A stretch of DNA of 64,000 nt from Symbiodinium natans (GCA_905221605.1 CAJNDS010000132.1:62001-126000), one strand, 5' to 3'. Shown: positions 30,655 through 40,649, counted from the stretch's first letter. Translations and numbers: made by a program. The notes: a model not told the origin generated them from the sequence alone.

Positions 30655-30835
30655 TGGGATGTTCCCCCCCGTATACTAAGTGTTTAGGGTTTAGGGTTTA
30701 GGGTTTAGGGTCTAGGGTTTAGGGTTTAGGGTTTAGGGTTAAGGGTTTAGGGGTCTTAAAGAGGGATTGCAGTACCCCCCCCCCCCCCACCCCCATTTTA
30801 TTGCCCCTATTAAGGACTGGTAGTATGAAGGGGAA
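30655..30835. mobile_element. IE-B element interrupted by a telomere-like array
   Basis: The left part (GGGATGTTCCCCCCCGTATA up to 30680) and the right part (GTCTTAAAGAGGGATTGCAG from about 30750 to GGGGAACAC) match intact copies once the G-strand array at 30682-30749 is removed. A poly-C run has also expanded in the right part. Confidence 0.8.
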
Positions 30836-31189
30836 CACACACATAAATTTTCAGAACACACCAACAGCAAAACACCAGAGCCCTTGAGGCCCCTAAGCAA
30901 TGCTTGCAAGCCCGCGATATCGCAATCCCATCAAAAACAAAAACCGCCGGAATCCCCAACTGCTAAAACCCCGAAATCCTAAAACCCTAAACTCTAAGCC
31001 CTAAGCCCTAAACCCTAAACCCTAAACCCAAAACCCAAAACCCTAAACCCAAAATCCAAAACAAACCCTGGATAGGTGTTGCATGCTCCTAAACCCCAAG
31101 CAGCGACCGAACCTCCGCGGAAGCCTCGCCGGACTCGCAGAGCGAGAGGACGAGCCTGCCCGAGCCCCAGAGAAGTCAGGTGTTCAATT

Positions 31190-31250
31190 GGTTTAGGGTT
31201 TAGGGTTTAGGGTTTAGGGTTTAGGGTTTAGGGTTTAGGGTTTAGGGTGA
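31190..31250 (+). repeat. G-strand telomere-like array
   Basis: About eight TTTAGGG copies. The flanking 31260-32168 is unique DNA with an eroded IE-B copy (31722-31810), one end of IE-J (31862-31917) and two short arrays; no supported gene. Confidence 0.85.
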
Positions 31251-32168
31251 AGGGTCTAGGGTTTTCGTACCCCTAGGCTTGTACCCCTAAAGTTTTTTCC
31301 CTTAATTTGCTCCCAATATGGGTTTAGGGGTTTAGGGGTTTAGGAAGTTTCGAGCTTAGGGCTCCTAAGTAAGCCAAATTCCCGCAAGGCAACTGAACTC
31401 TAAATCCCTCCAGTCGCGTTGGGGGAGGGGGAGGGCAAAAAAACGATCGAAAGTCTATGGCTTCATAAAGACTATATGAAAAAACTAAAGGTAAAATGAA
31501 CATTAGACAATGATGTTCAAGCCTACCCTGGAGAAAAAAGCTTCTTTAAGAGACACGACCAAAACAAGAGAGATAAATACAGCGGTGCGCAGCTTGGAGG
31601 GTGAAATGTTCCCCCTCTATACCTTAGCTTTGGAGTAGACCCTGAAAAAAGTGTATACTTTTTAGGTATAAGTAGCTAGAATAGGAACCCAGAACCAAAC
31701 AAAGTATTAAAGTATAGTACTCCAAGACCCGGATACTAACAGTCCTGAATAGGAACTTTCGTACCCCCCTATTAGAATCCCTCTGAAGGGCTGTTGGTAA
31801 AACTACCAATTGCAGAAGATCCCTCTGAAAGTTTAATTAGATTCCACCTTATAAGGGTAATGTAGGGACTGTTTTCTTTTTTTACATGTTTTTCTGGGGG
31901 TTCTTAAGCAAATAGTAGATAAGGGGGAACATCTCAAGGGGTTGCACTAACCCTAAACCCCAAACCCTAAACCCCAAACCCTAAACCCTAAACCCTAAAC
32001 AAAAATCAGGGGCCCCCGACGGTGCAAGGTCGGCATCCTTGAAAGACAGGAGCCTCGTGGCCTAAATTGAGTTCGGGGGGCGACCCCGGGGCTTCGTAGG
32101 GTTTAGGGTTTAGGGTTTAGGGTTTAGGGGTCTAGGGCTCATAGGGCTTAGGGTTTAGAGTTCAGTAG

Positions 32169-33471
32169 GCTTTTCGAGCCCCACTCCCAAAACACATCTT
32201 CCGTTTTGGGGCCGTGGGCTTGCAACCTTTGATTTCTCCAACTTTCGGAGCCTTGTCACCCAAAACCCTAAACCGACAATCAGTCAGTTTCGAAGCCAAC
32301 GAGCGCATCCTTGACGGGATGATGATCATCGGAACCCTACTTGGAGGTTCATTGGTTCTTAATTATAGGCAAGGTTTTGGTACCTATACGGATGACTCCG
32401 TTGAACGTACTTATAACCCTACAGCTACACATGAGCCTCCAAGCAAGCCCTCTGCTTGAAAACTCCCGAACTCCTTGTCTCGACTCTCGACAAGAGGCGG
32501 CTGGAGTCGCGACAAGCGAAGCTTCCTGGTCAAGAAGCAGAAAGATTTGCGCCAAGGTATGCGTGGTTTGGGCGCCGTTGCAAAAATGCTACAAGTTCTC
32601 CTGCTTGGGTGTATCCGGGCCCTAAACCCTAACCCTAAACCCTAAACCCTATCACTGAACCTATCTACACCAAGGGCGAAACCACGGATCTCAGCTTCGC
32701 ACCCCCAAAGCTGTCGAGAGCTCGAGCTCAGCAGTCAAAGCCTTGTTGAGTCGGCAGGGTCAAGTTTGGGCTTGTTTAGGGTTAAGGGTTGGGGTTTAGG
32801 GTTTAGGGTTTGGGGGTTGTAAGATTTACAGGTGCATCCATTCCCTGAAATTCACAATAACAAGGGGTCTATCAATAGCAAAAGGCGGAAAACTGAACAC
32901 ATCTGCGAATTGGTGCTTCAGGTTGCTGGGTTTGGATCAGCTGCGTGCCCTCAGGGCTTTGGCTGAGTGACGTCTTGTAGTCATGTCTTCATTGCCCTCT
33001 GATGAGAAAAAAACAGAATACCTAAGACTGGAGAAAGCCTCCAGCCTTAACAGAGTTTGGAGCCACTGCCCGACTGGATTCGAGGGCTGAGTGGTTCCTT
33101 GCGATGCCAACGAGGCGCACCTCACTACAGGCAATAGCAACAGCGACTGGGATATGGTGAAGCCACCTACTGCAGGTCGTGTGATGCTTTGAACCGCGCC
33201 GCGCGACACGCCTAGCATTCAAGGTTCCAGTTTTGCGAACGTCCGTGCATTGCAATCGTCCCCGGGTCATCGTGGAGGTCATAAGAGCAGAATCTCAAGT
33301 CACCAGTCGCTTAACGAGTTGCATCGCTTGTTACGGCAGGCTTATACAAACCATCGCACACAAAACTTGCAATGTGAGAACTATGTCTTACCACCACCCC
33401 CAACCCCAATGCCATTTGCCCATGATTCTCTCCGCATGAAAGCCAAACAGGCTATTTCAAGACACTTCTAA
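32169..33471 (+). CDS. Unrecognised plus-strand gene, several exons
   Basis: Exon 1 (32169-32343) starts after TCAGTAG| and reads VGLQPLISPTFGALSPKTLN ... ANERILDGMMIIGTLL. It joins exon 2 (32444-32556; SPLLENSRTPCLDSRQEAAG ... RSRKICAK, donor GCCAAG|GTATGC) across the IE-G introner, phase 1, with no stop. A middle exon near 32980-33080 reads DEKKTEYLRLEKASSLNRVW. The last exon (33213-33471) after CGCCTAG| reads QSLNELHRLLRQAYTNHRTQ ... AHDSLRMKAKQAISRHF then TAA. Less GC-rich than neighbouring islands. No family recognised. Joins after exon 2 are not resolved. Confidence 0.6.
32344..32443 (+). mobile_element. IE-G introner forming an intron
   Basis: Ends TACTTGGAGGTTCATTGG and CACATGAGCCTCCAAGCA are inverted copies. 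The intron they give (CTTG|GAGGTT ... CTCCAAG|CAAGCC) is GA-AG and keeps the frame open. Other IE-G copies: 37724-37876, 48698-48801, and a right end at 14232-14254. Confidence 0.8.
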
Positions 33472-33577
33472 ACAAATACATGATCATGCCAAGCGGGGCG
33501 CTCGGGTGTCCGAAACCCTAACTCATCCCGTCCGTACCCAGACGTTTCCCTAAAGCCATTTGCTTGGGGTTCGTACA

Positions 33578-33725
33578 TTTTTTGGATTACTACTATTTTG
33601 CTTAAGAAGGCCCCCCCCCCCCCCAACCAAAAAAACAAGAGAAAACAAATATCATTCCTCATACAGGGCAAAATAGGGACTATCATTTTATATTTTTTTG
33701 GGGCGTTCTTAAGCAAATAGTAGAT
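33578..33725. mobile_element. IE-J element
   Basis: CTACTATTTTGCTTAAGAAG at the left and GTTCTTAAGCAAATAGTAG at the right, with poly-C near the left end and poly-T/G near the right. Confidence 0.75.
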
Positions 33726-34127
33726 TAAGCTGTTTTGAGGCACATTCGGGTGACCCCTATTCAGGGAAATGCCTGCGTGGAATCCGGTCGTCCCATATCC
33801 TAAGGCGCCCGCCCCAGCACCCAAGCCCCTGAGCACGGCACCCTGGGGCCGAGACATCTTAGGGTTTAGGGTTTAGGGTTTAGGGTTAAGGGTTTAGGGT
33901 TTAGGGTTTAGGGTTTAGGGTTTAGGGATTTTTCCACAGTTGCGTTTAGGGTGTAGGGTTTCGAGGCTTGCCCGGCCCCCAAAATCGACTATTGTTGGAC
34001 ACGTGCTGCTGAAGAAGATTGCCTTGGGGCAAGTCCTCTAAACCCTAGGCTAAGTCCGAACCCTAAACGCTGAACCCCAAACTCTCAATCCTGACCCTAA
34101 ACCATATACCCTAAACCCCTAAAGCAC

Positions 34128-34225
34128 TGAACCCCAAAACCCCAAAACCCCAAAACCCCAAAACCCCAAAACCCCAAAACCCCAAAACCCCAAAACCCCA
34201 AAACCCCAAAACCCCAAAACCCCTA
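34128..34225 (-). repeat. Block of CCCCAAAA octamers
   Basis: Twelve or so perfect CCCCAAAA units (complement TTTTGGGG, the ciliate-type telomere repeat) inside otherwise CCCTAAA-type DNA. Confidence 0.95.
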
Positions 34226-34344
34226 AACCCCTAAACCCAAAACCCCGAAACCCCTACCCTAGCCCTGAACCCTGAACCCTAAATTTTAAGCCCAAGCCCT
34301 AAACCCTAAACCCCTAAACCCCTAAAATCTCTATACATCCTGAC

Positions 34345-36154
34345 CTTGTGGTCCGCCAGCAAAGTCGATGCGATGAGGTTGGCTGTAGCCGAGGCGAATC
34401 TTCGCCTGGAGGAAGAAGGGAAAAGCTTGATTTCTTGGGGTTTAGGGTTTAGGGTTTAGGGTTTAGGGTTTAGGGTTTAGGCACAGGGTCCCTTTCCTTT
34501 GGGCTGCTTTAGGGCTTAGGGTTTAGGGTTTGGGATTTGGGGTTTAGGGTTTAACATCGGTCTTAGGGTAGGTACATGTTCCCTTAGTATGGGCCCTTAT
34601 ACTAAACGGGGCTCTTCAAAGACCCCTTATGAACCCTATACAACCCAAAGGGCCCCTAAACCCTAAACCCTAAACCCTAAACCCTAAACCCTAAACCCTA
34701 AACCCTAAACCCTAAACCCTAAACCCTAAACCCTAAACCCCCCCTCCCCCCCCACCCCTCCTCAACCTCTCGCAGCACCTCGCAGGTGCATCCTCGGAGG
34801 AGCTGAGCAGTGGGATCATCAGCTCCGAGATGGCCCAGGGCCAGAAGCCTGCCGTGGAGGTTTAGGGTGTAGGGTTTCGGGCTTGGGGTTTGAGGTTTGG
34901 GGTTTCGGGTTTAGGGTTTAGGGTTTCGGGTTTAGGGTTGGGGGTTTAGGGTTTAGGGTTTAGGGTTTACGGTTTGGGGTTTCGGGTTTGGGGTTCGGGG
35001 TTGAGGTTTGGGGTTTGGGGGTTTGGGGGTTTAGGGTTTTGGGGTTTAGGGGTTTTGGGCGCTGGTAGGTTGTGTTAAGGGTGCGTTAAGGGTGAATAAG
35101 GTGCTGGTAGGGTGTGTCTAGGTTTCAGAGGTGTCAGGTTTGGGGCTGCTGGGGGGCTTCAGTCCACGAATTGGGGTTGTTTAGGTGTTGAAGGGCTCTA
35201 TGAAGCAGGACGCCGAACTTGCCATGAGGCACCTGTTGGGGGAGGGGAAGGAGGGGTCGGTGGGGGTAGTGGCAGCCTGAAGGTGGTGCCCTCCGAACTC
35301 TATAACACCAAGTCGGGCAAAACCCCAAGAGACTTATGAACACTAACCCCCCCCCCCCCTCGGTCCCCGGCCCCCCGCCACACCATCTGAATTCAAAACG
35401 CCCAACACCTCCTCCCAGCCCTCAAAAAACCCAAACCCCAAACCCCAACCCCCAAACCCTAACCCCTAACCCCTAACCCCTAACCCCTAACCCCTAACTC
35501 CTAAGCCCTAAACCCTAAACCCTAAACCCTAAACCCTAAACCCTAAACCCTAAACCCTAAACCCTAAACCCTAAACCTTTTCGTTTGGCCAGGGGCCAGC
35601 GGCCTGCTGCCGCTTCTGCATCAGCTCGGCACAGGCTGGCCTGGCATCGGCAGCACAGCTTGAGGGCTGGTTTAGGGTTTAGGGTTTAGGGTTTAGGGTC
35701 TAGGGTCCAGGGTTTAGGGTTTAGGGTTTAGGGGTTAGGGTTTGGGGTTTAGGGTTTAGGGTTTAGGGTATAGGGTTTAGGGTTGCAGGGGCATGGTGTT
35801 TGGCCTACCTGCCCCACAATACCCTAAGCCCTGCTACGAAGACCTCTACGAAAAAGCACAGTGCTCAAGCCCTCTAAGCGGCCAGCGACAAGCCTCTAAC
35901 CCCGCAAAACGCAACCCTAAAGCTGAGCTCTTCGCCCCCCCAAAATCCCCTCCCGAACCGTAAACCGTGAACCGTGAACCGTGAACCATGAACCGTGGAC
36001 CGTAAACCGTAAACCCAAAACCCAAAACCCAAAACCCTAATGCCTCAACCCCAAACCCTAACCCCTAAACCCTAAGCCCCGCACCCAAAGGCCGGCGATC
36101 AGCCCCGAGTCTCTGGGCATCGAGGTCAGCTGCTCGCGCCAGCCTCCCGAAAGG
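34345..36154. CDS. Four candidate exons between arrays, strand unresolved
   Basis: Islands at 34345-34438, 34767-34860, 35604-35666 and 36097-36154, each with a C-strand array on the left and a G-strand array on the right. Plus readings: DAMRLAVAEANLRLEEEGKS; SSEELSSGIISSEMAQGQKP (ending GTGGAG|GTTTAG). Minus readings: AKIRLGYSQPHRIDFAGGPQ (acceptor CTTCCTCCAG|GCG, donor CACAAG|GTCAGG); LLALGHLGADDPTAQLLRGC; DARPACAELMQKRQQAAGPW; RLARAADLDAQRLGADRRPL. Coding on one strand leaves the other open, so RNA data are required to decide. Confidence 0.4.
35440..35577 (-). repeat. C-strand telomere-like array
   Basis: A short block of CCCTAACC then about ten perfect CCCTAAA copies. Confidence 0.95.
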
Positions 36155-36357
36155 CTAGGGTTTAGGGTTTCGGGTTTCGGGTTTCGGGTTTGGGGTTTGG
36201 GGTTTGGGGTTTGGGGTTTGGGGTTTGGGGTTTGGGGTTTGGGGTTTGGGGTTTGGGTTCAGGGTTTAGGGCTTAGGGGTTTAGGGAATTAGGAATTAGG
36301 GATAGAGGGCTCAATTCCAGGTCTCGGGAGTTTGGGGCTCGGGGCTCAAACCCTACT

Positions 36358-36462
36358 GGTCAGTGTACATATATAGTAAAAACTTCTGCCCTCAACAGAG
36401 GTTCATATATTGAAGCTTTGGGTCCCTTACCTTTGCAGGTACATGGACCCTTACCGACAAGG
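36358..36462. mobile_element. IE-F element, upstream copy
   Basis: GTGTACATATATAGTAAAAA at the left and GCAGGTACATGGACCCTTAC at the right; same family as 36858-36966. Confidence 0.65.
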
Positions 36463-36502
36463 CGATTTATCCAGACTGGGTTGCAGAATGTTCGTACAAT
36501 GA

Positions 36503-37153
36503 GTAAAATATAGGTCCGCCTCTAAAACACGTAGAGGGCATCGAGATTTTCCTACTAACAGAGCGTTGTTTGTGTCTAAGTTGATCTATGGCGAGAATAA
36601 GGGCTTTTCAGGGCAAGGCATAAAGAAAGCAATCGACATGTAGCATGAACGCACAAAGGAAATTGAGGCTTTCATAGCAAATTCCAAGGCACGAGAGGTT
36701 GTCCTATCACAAATAAATTTCTCTCAGTACATTGCAGAAAAACCCCACTATGTACAATGTAAAGAACACCGGTCAAAAGGGAACACAGTTACACGCCCCC
36801 CCAAATATTTCAAATCCAGAGTGCTAGCTGGGAACCAAATAGCTGAATGCTTACTTTCTAAGGGTCCATGTACGTATATAGTATATGCTTGGGCCTTAAA
36901 CGCCTGCCCATATACATAGCAGCTTGAGGGCCCAAGAAAATACTATATAGGTACATGGACCCTTAGGGACTTCTTCTTAGATGGTGGGGAACCGACTCAT
37001 CACGAAGATAACAACTCGACGGAGATCTTGGTTCAAAACAAGGATTTTGAGAACTCACACAACAGCCTGGGGATGGGCCCCCTACAATTCAGGGACTGGG
37101 TTGCGCGATCTCCACGCCTTCACCCCAAGATAGCCTTCAACACCCAAGCCTGA
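36503..37153 (+). CDS. Unrecognised plus-strand gene with one in-frame amber codon
   Basis: Exon 1 (about 36503-36863) reads TNRALFVSKLIYGENKGFSG ... KKAIDM, TAG at 36641, then HERTKEIEAFIANSKAREVV ... PPKYFKSRVLAGNQIAECLL. Exon 2 (36981-37153) follows a pyrimidine tract acceptor CTTCTTCTTAG| and reads DGGEPTHHEDNNSTEILVQN ... GPLQFRDWVARSPRLHPKIA then FNTQA and TGA. The intron (36864-36980) contains an IE-F element, with a GT donor AAGG|GTCCAT and phase preserved. Base composition is AT-richer than most islands. The TAG may be a CAG mutation (pseudogene), an assembly error, or mark an exon start at 36644. No family recognised. Confidence 0.6.
36858..36966 (+). mobile_element. IE-F introner inside the plus-strand gene
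   Basis: CTAAGGGTCCATGTACGTAT at the left and ATAGGTACATGGACCCTTAG at the right form about 27 bp of inverted repeat. The element supplies the GT donor; the acceptor is 14 bases beyond its right end. Confidence 0.8.
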
Positions 37154-37201
37154 CAGCAGGCTGAACCTATAGCATCTAGGTGGAAGCCCACAGGGCATTT
37201 A

Positions 37202-37295
37202 CTTACTGTTGGTTAGCAGGGGATGAGGGAGTTAGGGCCCTATGTATACCCTCAAGGGGATTATATAGGATACCTCATTCCCTCGTTCCGTATAA
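37202..37295. mobile_element. IE-E element
   Basis: CTTACTGTTGGTTAGCAGGG at the left and CCTCATTCCCTCGTTCCG at the right, same family as the GNAT intron 1 element. Confidence 0.65.
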
Positions 37296-37304
37296 AAAAG
37301 CCTA

Positions 37305-37390
37305 AACCGTAAACCCTAAACCCTAAACCCTAAACCCTAAACCCTAAACCCTAAACCCTAAACCCTAAACCCTAAACCCTAAACCCTAAG
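37305..37390 (-). repeat. C-strand telomere-like array
   Basis: About 12 CCCTAAA copies just upstream of the plus-strand exon at 37420. Confidence 0.95.
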
Positions 37391-37419
37391 CCTGGTGGGG
37401 TTTCGGGTCTTTTCTGCAG

Positions 37420-37500
37420 GTTTCTGGAAGCCTGGCGCATCGCGCTGCACCACGTCGGCCAAGACTGGGGCCAGTACCTAGGGATGTCTGGTGGCGAGGG
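37420..37500 (+). CDS. Plus-strand exon, unknown protein
   Basis: A textbook acceptor (CTTTTCTGCAG|G) opens 81 bp reading FLEAWRIALHHVGQDWGQYL then GMSGGEG, leaving at GAGGG|GTTTAA. Very natural composition. It may belong to the gene at 36503-37153 or to the next one. No family recognised. Confidence 0.55.
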
Positions 37501-37723
37501 GTTTAATTTAGGGTTTAGGGTTTAGGGTTTAGGGTTTAGGCTTTAGGGTTTAGGTTCATGTCCAAGCATTCACCAGTCCAGCAGCTTGTCAAGCGTTGAA
37601 AAAACACGCACCCGCCCAGAGAATCCCCAAACATTAAGAACATAGAAAGTCGCTTCTTTTCTGTTCAGACAGACCTTAAGAGGCAACACAAGCACACCGC
37701 AGCTTGGGCCCTGAACCCTACTT

Positions 37724-38124
37724 GGAGGCTTATGGTACTTAATTAACCAATGATAACTGTACTTAATTGCTGTACTGATAACCACATTAGGGCGCTCAAG
37801 GGGCTCATAAGTGGGTTATAAGTTAGAAGTTATAAGTACAGTTCTAATTGGTTCAGAAGTACCATGAACCTCCAAGTATGCCCCAAACTTGAGGCTTTCG
37901 GGAGGCCTTGGCGGTCCGGATTGAGCCGGGTTTCAACATTCTCGAAGCCTCGACGGCTTTTAAACCTTCAGCCTTTTAAACCTTCAGCCCGCTCGTTAAG
38001 GACCCGGAGCTCGCAGCAAGACGAAGATGTTGCCTTGAAGAACCTCTCCGAGCTAAAGGAACTGAATCCCAAAACCTTATCCAAAAAAGCTCTAAACCGT
38101 ATACACCCTAAACCGCCGTCCTGA
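37724..38124 (+). CDS. IE-G element followed by weak plus-strand exon
   Basis: 37724-37876 is an IE-G copy (CTACTTGGAGGCTTATGG / CCATGAACCTCCAAGTA). After its acceptor-like end, a plus frame runs to 38124 (RTRSSQQDEDVALKNLSELK near the C-terminus). An upstream exon (37673-37727; TDLKRQHKHTAAWALNPT after TTCTGTTCAG|) does not join it in phase, so at least one of the two is wrong. Confidence 0.35.
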
Positions 38125-38345
38125 CCTGCATCAATTCTACCTTGAGCAGCGGTTGCTGTAACCCTAAACCCTAAACCCTAAACCCTGCTACTTACTAACC
38201 ATATAGTAATTGTACTTGTAACCCCATAACCATATTGGGGAAATTGAAGGGCTTGTAAGTGGGTTGTAAGAACGCAGGCAGCACGTCGCCATTTTGTGGC
38301 CACAAGAAACCAAGCCTACTTGGTTGCAGGTGGAAAACTTCAAAC

Positions 38346-38460
38346 CCTTCCTAGTCCGCTTCTGGGCCGCCGGGCGGGTACTGGCCAGGCCGCCAGGCCG
38401 TCCGGCGTCTGCCGGAGAAGCACCGCCTCTGCCCAAAGGACTCCCCAGAAGCCCTCAGAA
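38346..38460. CDS. Candidate exon, strand unresolved
   Basis: Minus: EGFWGVLWAEAVLLRQTPDG then LAAWPVPARRP, from TTCTGAG| to GGAAGG|GTTTGA. Plus: a 63-codon frame rich in Ser/Arg is also open. Confidence 0.35.
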
Positions 38461-38954
38461 TTAAAGGCAGCCTCCTCAAAAACATAGGTTTAGGATTCAG
38501 GGTTTAGGGTTTAGGGATGATGGGATTCAAAACCGGCGACACCTCGAACCTGAACCCTAAACCTTAAACCTTAAACCGACTGCAAATTGAGGTCTTGGAA
38601 GCCTCCGCCGCTTTGTATGTTGTGCCAAGGGTACTTGGGCAGTTGGCGAATAAGGGGCCCAAACTCACCACGGGGAGATGCACTCAAAGAATGGCGAAGC
38701 CTGGAAAGATTTGGGCTTACACGGGAGGATTCGGGTTTAGGGTTTAGGGATTTTATGGGTTCAGGCTTTGGGGTTGTAGGGTTATAGGGTTGTATACGGG
38801 TGAGAGGGTTGTGGGGTCTGGAGGGGTCAGAGAATACTTGGAGGTTCAAGTAACCTGCTGACAAACAAGATGTGCATCCTTCTCGAATCCAACACTTTGA
38901 GGGGGGGGGGGGAATGATCCAAACTCGACCCCAAACCTTCTAAGTAGGCAAGAC

Positions 38955-39216
38955 AACTTCTAAGTCATAATCTCACGCCCCGTCCCTGACAAGCCCTGAA
39001 CCCAACAATGAATTCCCTTGGTAGCCCAGTAACATTATTATAATGAAGGGTACCCTTTGTTGAGGGTTGGTTACTTTCTGAGGGAACCTTGAACGCCCCA
39101 AAAAAGGTGAAAAGGGTACCACTGGGCTACCGGAAGTCCCTGTGTAGCAGTCCCAGGCGCTGCAGCTGCTCGGGCATCGTCGTCCCAGGCACCACGAAGT
39201 GATACCAGCGACGTGC
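38955..39216 (-). CDS. Two exons joined across an IE-A introner
   Basis: The upstream exon (39216-39131) from GCATTAG|GCACGT reads RRWYHFVVPGTTMPEQLQRL then GLLHRDFR. The downstream exon, from CCAAG|GGAATTC at 39016, reads EFIVGFRACQGRGVRL and a stop. The join is in phase (86 bp, then one base completing CGG). No family recognised. Confidence 0.55.
39017..39130 (-). mobile_element. IE-A introner with built-in GT and AG
   Basis: In the minus sense the element starts GTAGCCCAGTGG and ends CACTGGGCTACCAAG-like (here TACTGGGCTACCAAG). Its inverted repeat itself gives the GT donor, and the AAG extension gives the acceptor. Confidence 0.8.
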
Positions 39217-39431
39217 CTAATGCCTGGCGGCCGAAGACCCAACCAATAAAAAAACGACTGCTTTCATATGCTAAGGGCCATTACATGGTTCCTTTGCGTG
39301 GGCCCTTCAATGAGGACCCCTTTATGTGCCCCTTGTGTACCTGACAAAACCCAAGGCCCCATACTTCAAAACCCTATACAGGAGGTCGGGAACCATAGTA
39401 AGGGCCCATATAATTACCCTGGAACACCTGG

Positions 39432-39630
39432 TCACTTTTCTAGTTTATGGTTTCCTTTTGAGGCTACTATTACAAGACGGCCCCTCTAAACCCTAAACCC
39501 TAAACCCTAAACCCCAAACCGCAAACCGCAAACCGCAAACCCCAAACCCCAAACCCTAAACCCTAAACCCTAAACCCTAAACCCTAAACCCTACCCAAAA
39601 CGGGACCCATAATTTAGAGAACGCATCATA
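39432..39630. mobile_element. IE-L element split by a C-strand array
   Basis: The left half (TTTTCTAGTTTATGGTTTCC) and right half (GGGACCCATAATTTAGAGAA) are inverted copies; a CCCTAAA array with CCGCAAA variants (39487-39594) separates them. A copy without an array is at 21052-21172. Confidence 0.7.
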
Positions 39631-40444
39631 TGGGTTCTGGGCCCACCTTCGGTCCAGCCTCTACCAGAGTCCTAGCCTACACACAGGTAACCCAAAACCC
39701 TAAACCCTAAACCGTAAACCCTAAACCCTAAACCCACAGTGGAGGTGCCCAAGCTACCCGCACCTAAGCATCGAACCAAGCTCTGGAGTCTATGTCTTCT
39801 AAGCCAAGAGCCCTTTTGGGTTTTAAAGTTTACTGTAAAGGTTTTGGGGTTTGGGGCGGTTTAGGGTTTAGGGTTTAGGGTTTATTTTCAAGCTTTAGGC
39901 TTGGAGTTCAAGGCTTCTAGCCCTTAGGTCTACCCAGAGAGCTGAACTCTCGCAAACCGCTTTTCGCCCTGCTGAAAACCTACACTCTGCCCTCATCTCT
40001 ACAAACTCTAAGAAAACTCTATGCACATCCAGTTCAAAATTCATGCACAGATTTTCAGGTTACCTGCTCAGGGTTGAGGGTTTAGGGAAAGGGTTCTGGC
40101 GCCGAAGGCCATCTGATGTAGAGTTCGTGGTGTTTTTTTGTGCAGGCTGTTGGTATCACAAGGCTTTAGGGTTTAGGGTTTAGGGTTTAGGGTTTAGGGA
40201 CACCACGGCTGCCCACCTCCTGCACCAAAGCGGTTTCAGCTTCGTTGCTGAGTTCGTAAGCCCCCCCAAAACATGTGTAGACTTTCACTTCTATGGGGGG
40301 ATTATAGTCTCCCAAAAAGTGTAACGTGTGCTCACTCAGCTACTAAGTTAGAGTTTCGAGGGTTTTTTGGGTCTGCTTTTCAGGGTTAAGGGTCCAAGGC
40401 TTCAGGGCTTTCAGCTGTCGTTGGGCCTTGAGGGCTTGGTACCT

Positions 40445-40485
40445 GAAACCCTAAACCCTAAACCCTAAACCCTAAACCCTAAACC

Positions 40486-40545
<60 letters not shown>

Positions 40546-40553
40546 ACCCTAAG
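40445..40553 (-). repeat. C-strand array switching to CCCTCAA
   Basis: Six CCCTAAA copies followed by about ten CCCTCAA copies, ending at a plus-strand exon. Confidence 0.95.
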
Positions 40554-40649
40554 CCAGCCTCTGCCTTGGCTGAGCTCATCAAGGCCTCCACCTTTGCCCA
40601 AGAGGCTTACGTCACCCTCGGGGTGTTGAGGATCAAGGGACTAAAGGAG
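40553..40649 (+). CDS. Candidate plus-strand exon
   Basis: Plus reads ASALAELIKASTFAQEAYVT then LGVLRIKGLKE up to AAGGAG|GTTTAG. Two minus frames contain early stops; one remains open after CTTTAG| (SLDPQHPEGDVSLLGKGGGL), so plus is preferred but not certain. Confidence 0.45.

Noticed and set aside
38280-38320. GCCATTTTGTGGCCACAAG resembling the dinoflagellate spliced leader
   Set aside because: The match to the conserved 22-nt leader is only partial, with an insertion, and it lacks the downstream donor and the snRNA-like context.
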